A stretch of 64,000 bases of DNA. Source: Melampsora larici-populina 98AG31 (Eukaryota; Basidiomycota; Pucciniomycetes; Pucciniales; Melampsoraceae). Below are positions 45,031 through 54,498 of this stretch, piece after piece. Made by a program: the position numbers and the translations under genes. Every line of letters begins with the position of its first letter. Position 1 is the first letter of the stretch. The notes under the pieces are model-generated. The model did no database searches. It was not told where the DNA came from and saw nothing but the letters and a program-made list of their open reading frames with translations. Location of the stretch: NCBI RefSeq assembly GCF_000204055.1, contig NW_006768844.1, forward strand, positions 62,001 through 126,000. The letters run 5' to 3'.

Positions 45031-45824
45031 TTGAAAACTTTTGTGAATTTGATTGTAGATAAATTTGAAGAATGAATGTGCGTGTAGAGACTGAAGGAGA
45101 GCGCAGTCGAATTGAGCTCAGAAAGAACGATATGAAACAGGACCAGCCTAAGATTTCAAAAGATGTCTTCGAAAATTTACATGAAATTTGAGGAATAGGG
45201 AAAATAAAAAATGCACAAGAGCGTGAGATGTTTAAAATTCATCAGATCCTCAAAAGAACTTTGAACGGTGGGAACAACATGACTTTGTAAGAGGCAAGTA
45301 GCAGACATGACAACATCTGACTCATCAAACACTGAGCTCGGTTAATGAGCCATTGTTCTTGTTGGTTGTACACTATTTTCATGCCTAACAGATATACAAA
45401 ACAGGGGCAACAAATGGCTTTACATTCACACCACCACTCCTTTCTTTACCACGTAGCCAGTAACCATTAATGCTGGTAGTCTAATAAAGTAAAGTCACCG
45501 GACAAGTCTAAGATCCACAAGTAATGATACGTAATGACGGAAAAGGGAACTCAGTAAAGCCCAACCATTCTTACTACCGGGAGTATAATAAAGTAAAGTC
45601 ACAGAACAAGTTCAAAATCCACAAGTAATGATAGGTAATGATGGAAAAGGGGATTCAGAAATGAAGTTGTTGTTGAATGACAAATACGTTGAAGTTGACC
45701 CATTCCTTCAGCTTGTAATTAGACACAGCTGAACACTGAAGTACACAAATTTGGTTTTCTATACTCAGTATAGGAAAGTGCAGCCATATTTTGATAGATC
45801 AGCACAGTGCAATCACGGTCGCGA
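45031..45824. other. Spacer with a two-copy direct repeat
   Basis: 45474-45553 and 45588-45660 are imperfect direct repeats (AATAAAGTAAAGTCAC, CCACAAGTAATGATA, AATGA.GGAAAAGGG), about 113 bp apart. No gene. Confidence 0.6.
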
Positions 45825-45993
45825 TCATGTGCATTCAGAGAATTCACCAAACCTTTCAAAGCTCACCTCCTTGTAAATTTGCTCCCAGCGACCACCTGAT
45901 GCGCTCTGAAGATACGTGACAGAAATGTCAGAATATAGATAATCTGGATGTTTGAAGTTAAAACTATCAAGATCACACAAACTTACCACTTGT

Positions 45994-46407
45994 CTACGCG
46001 GTGGCACCCGCGCCGTTGTTACCATCATTGTTAGCCTCGCCAGCGTCCGGATCCGGTCCAAGCTCGATAAGAAAGGGGACGTCAAAGATGTATAAGATAC
46101 CACGTTCTTCATCGAAGACTTTAGGTGAGCGAAGGATGGGAACAATATAGTATATGAACGACTCGATAAGATTACTCTTGGTGAGCATGCGGACGTGAGG
46201 GATTGTGTGATAGAAACACTTCAAACTATCGCGGAGGTTTTCTGTCGTGGTAGTTCGGTGATGAAGCACACTCAAATCCAGAGTAACCAGATGTCGGAGA
46301 TGAACAGGTATATCATAAATATGTATTGGCGGCGGGAGGTCTGCTATACTAGTGTGTGCATGAACTAATGGAGGCTGGTTGTTCTGCCCTTGTGGATTTG
46401 GGAACAT
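45994..46407 (-). CDS. Element-encoded protein D (137 aa, unknown)
   Basis: Intact single-exon frame with hydrophobic and leucine-rich helices (HLRHLVTLDLSVLHHR, ESFIYYIVPILRSPKVF, ILYIFDVPFLIEL) and an acidic, Gly/Asn-rich tail. There is no signal peptide. A donor-like GTAAGT near 45985 means it may continue into 45825-45980. No family recognised. Confidence 0.45.
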   Translation of the reverse strand: MFPNPQGQNNQPPLVHAHTSIADLPPPIHIYDIPVHLRHLVTLDLSVLHHRTTTTENLRDSLKCFYHTIPHVRMLTKSNLIESFIYYIVPILRSPKVFDEERGILYIFDVPFLIELGPDPDAGEANNDGNNGAGATA

Positions 46408-46549
46408 GATATATAATACGAGAAAAGTTTGAGTAAGTGAAATTTATGAATTCTAGAATAATTGTAATTGTGAAGTTTGAGATTTGATTTTTAATAGTTA
46501 AATATGATTGTGGGACGGCAGACGGAAGGTAGAAATGCCAAAATTTCAC

Positions 46550-47766
46550 TTCTTATAAGGTAAATTCTTCGTCTGTTGCCGGCAGAAGCTCGGCATCAAA
46601 GCTGTCGTTGAAAAACTAATGACCCAAAATATGCACAAGTCATCAGTCCATGAAGAAACGTGGTGTAAATCCCTCAGAAATCTCATTCATAAAACGTTAT
46701 GAATGTTCGAAGAGGAAAGAAGGGAACACCTTGTTTTTTATCCACAGAAACGTACTGATTTTGTAGTCCTTGGATATGACAATCAGTTGATCAATTGATT
46801 GTCTCAAGCTCTACTTTAATCCTGAGCTGACCGATCACTCATTGCCCCACTCTTAGATATATTATCAAGCTCATGCTGTTTTGAATGATGTCGGTTTGAT
46901 TTTTTTCACCTAACTGCACTCGCATGTTCTCTATCCTTATCTTCATTTGTCAACAATAGATTTCTCAGAGGGTTATACATAAGATAATAAGATAATGATA
47001 TCAGCGGTTCGATTTCGGCTTCATTGAGTGGCGTCCGTATGTTCATGATATAAAAAGCAGATCGAATTTTGAAGTTATCAGTCTCATTAGGCGTGTTGTT
47101 GAGTTTGGTTATAATATCATGAAGATACGCTCTATCACCATATACCTAAACCCCCACTTGTCAATTTATATAATCGCAAGTAAGAGGCAGCCCCATGGAA
47201 ATGGATATTCGCAAATTTATGTAGCTCGTTTCTTCTTCATCTTCAGTATGTATGTGCATCTCATGAGAAATAATTCTCTTACAAAATCGGCATCACCCCA
47301 CACTCAAAGATCGAAGATCAAATTTCTTTTTGATTTACAGTAGATAAGATGGTATTCAAAATTGAATGCAGTTATCTAAACTATATGGCTTAAAATTGTA
47401 CTAAGATAAGGATAACCAATTATAAAGTCAAAAAAGTTTTCTACAATATGTAGATACAAACATATCTCAGAAACCTGTACACGCTGATGGATCTACTTCT
47501 TGAAACAGTCCAAGTGAGTGGCTTTGGGAATGGCCAGGAGAGTGATACAAAGGAAATAGACCCGCCTCATGATTTGATTGTTCTCAGCAAGCTGGGATTG
47601 ATGATAGAACTTACAAAAAGAAATAATGATATCTAATCATTCGTACATAATCATAGAGGAAACAAATTCTAGTGTTCAAGGATGAGCACTGTGACGCAAC
47701 GACTCTTTTTTTTGTGGAAAGATGATTAAACCAGCTACGCCTATAATTCTAAACTTGTTTGAATAA
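46550..47766. other. Non-coding interior of the 14.7-kb element
   Basis: AT-rich; only a 74-codon plus-strand frame (47119-47343) without motifs. Nothing supported. Confidence 0.4.
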
Positions 47767-49367
47767 TTAAATATGAGAGATCATACTACTCGAGCTTTCA
47801 ACAGACCTGCTCTCATCAGATTCCTGCATATTAATCAAGCTTGCGATGACCTCTTCGTGCGCCTGGATGTCTTCGACTGCTGCAGCCAAATTTTTGCAAA
47901 GGCGGGACACCTCACCTTTTAAGTCGGTCAGAGTAGCATGCAGTGTTCCCATGTGATCAACTTTTTGCTTGAGATCTGCAACAGACACTTGTAGCTGGCG
48001 AACTTCATTATAACACAATGATGAGAACAGGACACTGAATGATTTACTTAGACAAACTCACATACCTTCTTTGTCTCGCCTCATCTCATCTGCCAAAACA
48101 GTCAAATCAGACTTCTCGTTCATCTCCATTTTCAATCTGAGATTTTCCACTGATTCCTCGAGCTGCTGAACTAATTAGACAGGAACATCAACTCAAATTG
48201 AACTCACAGAAAGCAGAAGCGGACTGACTTTGCTTCACTCGATTTCTTTCTTCTTGAAAAACTTCAACACCAGACTTTTTGCTGGCAGTTCTAGCAGAAG
48301 CGGATTCGAGTGGAATGGGTGGAATATCTTGTCCAATCACTTTGAAGGTATGAAGGAAAGTGGATTCAGTTTTGGAAAAGCTGTAGCTCATGTGAGTCAC
48401 CAACCTGGATTGGGGGTGTCCATCCAATTTGTTTCTGACAAGTCAATGAGAGGCGGAATGCATGTATTGGAATTGTCCAAGGCCTGAGGTCCAACGGGGT
48501 TTGAGGTAGGTTTGGATGGGGTGAGTTGATTGTGACTTGCTCCATCAAGCATGCTAGTTTGTAACTTCCTCGATTTTGGACGCTAGGAAATAAAAATGCA
48601 CAATGGGATGAATGTGAGAGACTGCGCACATTTCACATTATACATACGAGAATTAGTAGATCAAACTCACCCATTTTCTTTCTTTCTTCAGAGCAACTGG
48701 CGGTTCCGGTATGGTTGGCATCAAACGACCTAGATAGATAGGCAGCATCCAATATGATTTGGTAAGTCGATTCACTCTTGTCATGTACAAGGTAGAAAGA
48801 AATATAAACTCAGAATAGTTACCTGGTTCTGAGCGCTTGAAAAGGCGATCATGATCGAGTTCATTGGACCCAACTTGTTTCCTTTGGCCAATTAACGTCG
48901 ATTTGGTCTCCAAGAGGACTGGTGCAACAGACGTGACATTTAACATCTTCTCAGCCTGAGAGAAGGTGACGTGTTAGTCTGTGATCAAGATTGAGGCTAA
49001 GTATGAGTATAGTGGATGACTTACAGGTGAAGCTGAAGCAGAGTCGTGATCCAATGATCCGGTCGAGCTGGCAGAAAGGCTAGAATTGGAGGTGTCAGCC
49101 GTTTGATCAACAGCCGGGGCATCGCTGTCAGGATTCGAGAAATCTTTTCATCGAAAGATACATTATCAAAATCAGATCAGCTCAATCTGACAATAACTGA
49201 ATCTTTTTGAAAACATGCACAGGCTGACGTTCGGGTTGCATCTGGCGGACTATCTTAGAGACTTCGTTTTTGGTGATTCCAGACTTAAGCGGGGTTTGAG
49301 GGTGATTGATGCGCATCCAATCAAGCATGGTTTGCTTGCTCATACCGCGACTGCTGGGGTCAAGCAT
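47767..49367 (-). CDS. Element-encoded coiled-coil protein E (multi-exon)
   Basis: First gene inside the right TIR, transcribed inward. Exon 1 begins at ATG 49367 (LDPSSRGMSKQTMLDWMRIN), a short helical module. Further blocks are at 49140-49030 (Ser/Asp-rich), 48955-48830 (LETKSTLIGQRKQVG), 48590-48410, 48400-48240 and 48180-48070 (QLEESVENLRLKMEMNEK). The last is 48018-47767 (ADLKQKVDHMGTLHATLTDL), ending at a stop. The C-terminal third is a long coiled coil. Exact splice borders are uncertain, and one or two junctions need atypical sites. Like protein C it pairs a disordered region with a coiled coil; the two may be paralogous partners. Confidence 0.5.
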
Positions 49368-49419
49368 AATTTCAGTCTAGAATGGATGATGTTAATTGAT
49401 CTTGAAACGGAAATGATGA

Positions 49420-50373
49420 TTTAAGGAAACTTGATCGATGGAAGCTGGAGATAGTGGAAGTTAGAGATGAGGTTGAGGTGAGTGAAGAAAGAATCGAAAA
49501 GCCCTGCGAGGCAATCTATATATGCATAGACATGAGTGAAAATATGTCGACCAAATAATTTAAGATTGTAGATGACTTACACTTGAGCTTGGTCGTATCC
49601 AACGAGTCATAGGTATATAGGGTACTTTCTCAATCTACAGTGTAAAAAATATGAAAGGGCCATCATAGATAATTAATCGTATAAGGTGAAGGAAAACGAA
49701 GGAAGATTCTAAACGATTACATACCTTGTTGGACCTCACTACAATTTTAAAATAAACAAGTCATGATCATTAGATCATAACAGTCCGAGTCCACGATCGA
49801 AGTTGATATGTAGCCATGGCCATAGACAACGGGTCGCAAGAGAGTTCCTGGATGGTTTGATTGCGACGAGATCAATACGATAGAAGTCAAACAAAGAAAG
49901 AGAGGGGAAACAAAAAAGTATATAAGGACTTTTTGAAAGATACATATGTAAATACATATGTACAGGACTTTTGTATGCGCGACACAGGAAACTCAGAATG
50001 GCTATGATTAGAATCCCATCGAGATCATAATCACAAAGTATCCAATTGAAAGATGAAAAAAAACCCTTTCACAAAATCAGATATGGCTACCTCTCAACTG
50101 ATTGATAATTGAAATGCTTTGAAAAGGCTAGTTAGGGCAATAGCAGACATGTCAGATATAATGTAATTATCTTTGATGTTCTATGCGTGAATCATCCCAA
50201 TCAGCACTACGAGAGGAAGATGAAATATATTGATGCGCTGGTTTGTTCAGCTTGGTAGAATACACAGTGTGTTCATTTGTTTCATTGCCTTCACATAACA
50301 CATACCTAATATGCGGGTTACATATCTCACTACTTATCTGGACCACGTGGTAAAAATTAAATTTGGCGAAGTG
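49420..50373. repeat. Right long terminal inverted repeat of the 14.7-kb element
   Basis: Reverse complement of 35673-36633. The 60-codon frame 49957-49775 (minus) gives the same translation as 36089-36271. The outer 100 bp are more diverged than the middle. Confidence 0.9.
49517..49522 (-). promoter_or_regulatory. TATA-like box in the right TIR
   Basis: TATATA facing into the element on the minus strand, about 150 bp before the ATG at 49367. Mirror of 36531-36537. Confidence 0.45.
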
Positions 50374-50923
50374 CTAGCAGTACTGATGGGTTAATGATTC
50401 TTGCAACAGTCAGCAAGGAAAAATTAACTGCTAAGGAGTCTGAACGTAAGGAGGCTGTTAAGGCTTGGGAAGAAAGTCAAGCTAAATTAGATAAGATGTA
50501 TATTGATAGAGAGATTCAACTCGAGAAGTTGCGAAATGAAAGAAAGGCGGATGCAGAGGCTAATGCACTCAAGCGCCTTCGCCTCAATGAAAGGCGCATT
50601 CAGGCAAAGGTGCAGAAGTATCCCAATCAAGCTAAGGCAATGGAGACCTTCCGAGCAGAAGTAAAAGATAATATCTCGGAAGAAGCCAAAAAAATCAAAG
50701 CAGCGATTTGTATAAACATTGAGGAAAAGGTGTTTTTCTTCAATCAACTACCTGATGATATGAAATGGGGTTGGCTCAAGAGTGAAATCACCACCAATTA
50801 ACTTTATCAATTTGTACCTAGATTATTTTATGCTCTAGTATAATCAATATCAAAGTATCAATCATCTCCACAGAAATAAAAAACATTTCACTTTGTGAAT
50901 TTGTATCTAAAATACTATTTGAC

Positions 50924-53114
50924 CTATTTGAATACAAATAAAACTATATTTGATCTCCATTGTCTTCTAGGATGAGCCATATAATCATCAAACATTTCCT
51001 GTGCCATAGCATCCCAAGCAGCATGTGCCTCATTTTGAATTCCAAGATTGGGTTCTTCATAATGATTGTTTGCTCTAGCTTGTGCCCATTCTAAATTTTG
51101 AGTATTCTCCTCCTCCCTTTGAAGCCTGTCAAACTCATCATGAAAAGAGTCTTCAGGTCCAGCATCCCGTATGATATTGTGTAGAACACAGCATGCCACC
51201 ACAAGTGAGTATTGAACTTCTAGATCATATCTAGGCATGTATTTCATTACTTGAGATCTCATCTTCATAACACCAAAGATGCGCTCAATGACATTTTGTG
51301 CCATGGCATGTCGTAAATTGTAAAGTTCTTGAGGAGTACGTGGAGCACGGTTTCCAATGTGCCATTCTTGAAGATGATATCAAGTTCCAGAGTATGGGAT
51401 CCATACATCTGGGCAATGAGGATAGCACAAATGCCCTAAATAGTATCTTCCTAGAAACCAGATTGCATCAGATCATGGAATTTGAAGGTAACAATCAAAA
51501 TACTCACCTTCAGGTACAATGAAGGCACCATTCTCACGTGCTCTAGTGAGCACATAGGAGTCGTGCACCCTATCACCTATTCCAGCATAGACAAAGAGGA
51601 ACTTCATGTTAAATGAACAAGCTGCTAAAACGTTTTGTGATAATGTAAAATGTCAATTGCGATGTTTAGATCTGTCAGAAAATTTGACTTGAGCTTCAAT
51701 GTGAGTACTGTTGAGATGCAATCAAGACTGTCACAATGAACTGACATGTCTGTATTGTGATATCTCAAACAGGTGTTAGCTGTGGTGATATGTGTGTTCT
51801 AGTTATGTTTCTTTTGTTTTGTGATCAGTCACTTTGAAAGTGGTTTTCTTAATCTTGTTCCCAATACCTTTGCCGCACATCATCCCCATTGTGTTTTCAA
51901 TTTGAGTTGTTGGGCCAATGTTATATGTTGTGAATCGGTTTTGTGTTCCCACTCTCTTTCCCATCTTTATGGAAAGAGAGTAAGTCTTTTCTTAAAATCC
52001 TCAAATTCATTATCAACACTAATGTAGGGATGTGTTACAGAACTTCCGTTTAGATCGTATCATTAGCTTTATCAAAAGCTTCTTTATTATTGTTTCTCAT
52101 CTTTATCTTTACCTCCCACTATTTCAGGTACAAGATTTACTTTTGTCATTTCGCTTTATCACTTTCTCTAAAAACTCATCTCATCTTTCTTTCTCTATTA
52201 TTTTTCTACTTAGGTTAGTCAAAGGTCTGCATACCTTAGACATGGAGAGAAGAGTGCTTATGTTAGCATTGGTTTTAACAGGTTAGCTTTGAAATACATT
52301 AGATCTTTATGGAAAGAGAAACTTGCGTTTAGATCGTATCATTAGCTTTATTAAAAGCTTCGTTATTATCGTTTCTCATCTTTATCTTTACCTCCCACTA
52401 TTTCAGGTTAGTCGAAGGTCTGCATACCTTAGATGTGGAGAGAAGTGTGCTTATATTAGCACTGGTTTTAACAGGTCTTCTTAGAAATTTACAAGTACCA
52501 TCAAGAGCTCCAATGCAATTCCGGAACCACAGATAGAATTTTGAATTGTCAACTATCTTGTTGGGGATGGGAGCATCAAGTCCTGGTTGAATAATTATAG
52601 AATCAACAAGTCCCTCAAGAGCATTTCGAACAATATGAAAGTATCAATGGACTGTTTTGGTCGAGTGTTGGAATCGTTTGGCAGTGTGTCTCATTTCTAC
52701 TGAATGACCAGTGATGAATAAAAATATCATTACTTATTCATCGATTGTTATGTGCTCTGAAGGTTCCAATAGTGGCTTGGAATAGGTCATGAGATGCTTG
52801 AAGGCGTGCTTTTCAAGCTTCAGGACTTCCAGAAACCGGACATTCCTCCCTTCAAGGAGTTCTCTCTTGTAAGCATAGCCTTGCAAAGCTGAAGTCCGGC
52901 AAGGTATTTTTGCATAGCGTTGCTTGCGTTTCTCATGTTCCATTTCTTCAATTACAGCAGCAGCTGTTGCAATGAGGATGTCCTCATCGTCTGAAGATGA
53001 TAACTCGGATGAGGTACTGTCGTCCATGGGATCATCAATCAAGTCTTCAATGGATGATGAGTAATCATCTGATAAATTGCTGAACGTTGATTCCAAGTCA
53101 CCCAAATCCGACAT
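50924..53114 (-). pseudogene. Harbinger II transposase, broken
   Basis: The acidic N-terminus starts at 53114 (SDLGDLESTFSNLSDDYSS) and runs to SEHITIDE before a TAA (52736-52734). The same frame goes on with MIFLFITGHSVEMRHTAKRF and, after a TGA, YFHIVRNALEG and FYLWFRNCIGALDGT (first Asp). After about 800 bp of unrelated sequence come LAACSFNMKFLFVYAGIGDR and VHDSYVLTRARENG. An intron follows, then YYLGHLCYPHCPDVWIPYSG, a TGA, YHLQEW and NVIERIFGVMKMRSQ. The ADAGY motif holding the third Asp is scrambled. Inactive copy. Confidence 0.85.
51650..52478. repeat. Insertion with duplicated segments inside transposase II
   Basis: 52041-52127 and 52320-52406 are near-identical (TTAGATCGTATCATTAGCTT), as are 52213-52282 and 52406-52475 (GGTCTGCATACCTTAGA). 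The segment separates the GALDGT and VLAACSFN parts of the transposase. Its origin is unknown; ends and TSD were not identified. Confidence 0.6.
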
Positions 53115-53263
53115 TTTTGAGACTTTGGATTATGGATTGATGGTGAATGGTACGTACCAAACACCATCAATCATTTTTTACTTTGAAAAGTGGCTTTTGG
53201 TCGTTTACAGATTTTGAAACTAGATTTCAAAAAATAACAGATTATACCATGCATAATCTATTA

Positions 53264-54036
53264 GAGCATCCACTATCGTTGCTGTAAACAGCCTCGGTAC
53301 TGTAAATTTGACTGAAATTTACCGTACCGAGGCCAAAAATCCCCAATCGTGTACAAAGTACAGATCGGTAGCTACAGATTCGGTCAAAAATCTGTAGAGG
53401 TCCAGTAAATCTACTGCACCTCTACAGAATCTGTACCGAATCGGTATCCACCAAATCTACCGATTCTACATAGGGATTCATCACCACCTTCCCAAAATCA
53501 CCCTCTACTATCCTTCAATCTCTATCACCCTCTCATCGATCAACTCTTTCATCTTCTCATCGATCAAATTTTTCATCTTCTCATCGATCAAATTTCTTGC
53601 CTTCTTGTCAATCAACCATTTCAACCAATCTTCTCAATAATCGACTTGATCAAATCAAAGTGACTTCATCAAATGAACATCTTGTGCTATTTTTTTGCTT
53701 TTTTTGATTGTCCTTGTTGTTGTACAATCGTCCATCAGACAATGATGGATCCTTGAGGTCATTCATCAGACCATGATGGATCTCAGCATCTCGTAAATCT
53801 AGATACTTTGAGACTATCCATGTTTCTGAGCCAAGGTCAATAGCTTGCAGATTATTTACTGAATGTACAATTCTCTATGATTGTGGGGCAGGGTCATTTC
53901 TGTACGGTACGTACCGTACAGAACGATATTACTGAAACGATAGTGGATTTCCACCTTTCTGTACCTAAATTTACTGTACTGTGAAATCTGTACTGTAAAA
54001 TTTACTGAAATTTTACTGTAACGATAGTGGATGCTC
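53264..54036. mobile_element. Harbinger-type miniature element (773 bp)
   Basis: Ends GAGCATCCACTATCGTT and its complement, flanked by TTA (53261-53263, 54037-54039). Internal direct and inverted words such as TACTGTAAATTT/AAATTTACAGTA and ACGTACCGTAC form further hairpins near both ends. Inserted between the transposase II start and the presumed right end of that element. Confidence 0.88.
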
Positions 54037-54498
54037 TTAATCTGGAATGTATTTACAAAACCAAGAAGCCATACCCAACGGGGCCTCAGTCACATACAGC
54101 TGTTCCAACAAAGATTGTTTTTTTTAAAAATCTTGCCAATGTGCAAAACCCGGGTTTTGTCCCTCACTTGATTTTGTCTGCCAGTAATCAGGCATTAGTC
54201 TTAACGGTTCTGAACACTATGTGACCGAGGGTACCGAACGGGCCCTTAGCCTTTATGCACTGTATTTATTCTCTAACCATTCAATTGTTCAACTTGCACA
54301 TCATACAACAACATAGATAAACATTTTGAATATGATCAGATAAACTAATCTTACAAAACCATTCATTCAAAAAACACAACACAAAAAAAGAAACCAAAAA
54401 TGCTATGTAGAAGCCCAAAACAGTCCAACAATTTGTCATTTGGCTTTCTTTTAAAACAATCCCAATTCTTGCAAAATCAAAATAGATATATAAATCAA

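Larger units (their letters stand above)
35673..50373. mobile_element. 14.7-kb Plavaka/CACTA-like transposon with long TIRs
   Basis: Termini read CACTTCGCCAAATTTAA and its complement, flanked by CTA on each side (35670-35672 and 50374-50376). CACT ends with a 3-bp duplication are the CACTA signature. Long inverted repeats of about 950 bp follow. Inside are a Tnp2/Plavaka transposase and one other gene on the plus strand and at least four genes on the minus strand. Most have continuous spliced frames. It is inserted in the Harbinger II accessory gene, 96 bp beyond the hAT element. Confidence 0.92.
31800..50801 (+). pseudogene. Harbinger II accessory gene (SANT/coiled-coil), hosting two large insertions
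   Basis: Block 1 (31800-32052) contains YKSFRNKGFPNYELMKQLEH, the segment after the SANT-like domain in these accessory proteins, then RVAKKTQRKSNKLTAEEMA. An intron follows (about 32050-32142, GTATGA...CTATAG). Block 2 (32143-32215) reads HLADPAINRPITLVVLPSS. Then comes the hAT element. Block 3 (35578-35672) reads PKPTNAKRAAPCSPKP with two TGA codons. Then comes the Plavaka-type element. Block 4 (50377-50801) reads STDGLMILATVSKEKL and a long charged coiled coil, ending TAA near 50799. The blocks share one phase when each insertion and one TSD copy are left out. The N-terminal DNA-binding part is missing. Confidence 0.7.
31800..54245. mobile_element. PIF-Harbinger transposon II, carrying nested insertions
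   Basis: Defined by its accessory gene (plus strand, 31800-50801 with two insertions) and convergent transposase (minus strand, 53114-50924). The right end is tentatively 54245, where GGGTACCGAACGGGCCC abuts TTA, similar to the GGGCCCGTTCGG ends of Harbinger elements. The matching left end was not found, probably because the element is truncated at the hAT fragment. Without the hAT, the Plavaka-type and the 773-bp miniature insertions, about 3.6 kb remains. Confidence 0.6.

Noticed and set aside
53890..54010. A regulatory palindrome around ACGTACCGTAC
   Set aside because: It is part of the subterminal repeat structure of the 773-bp miniature element.
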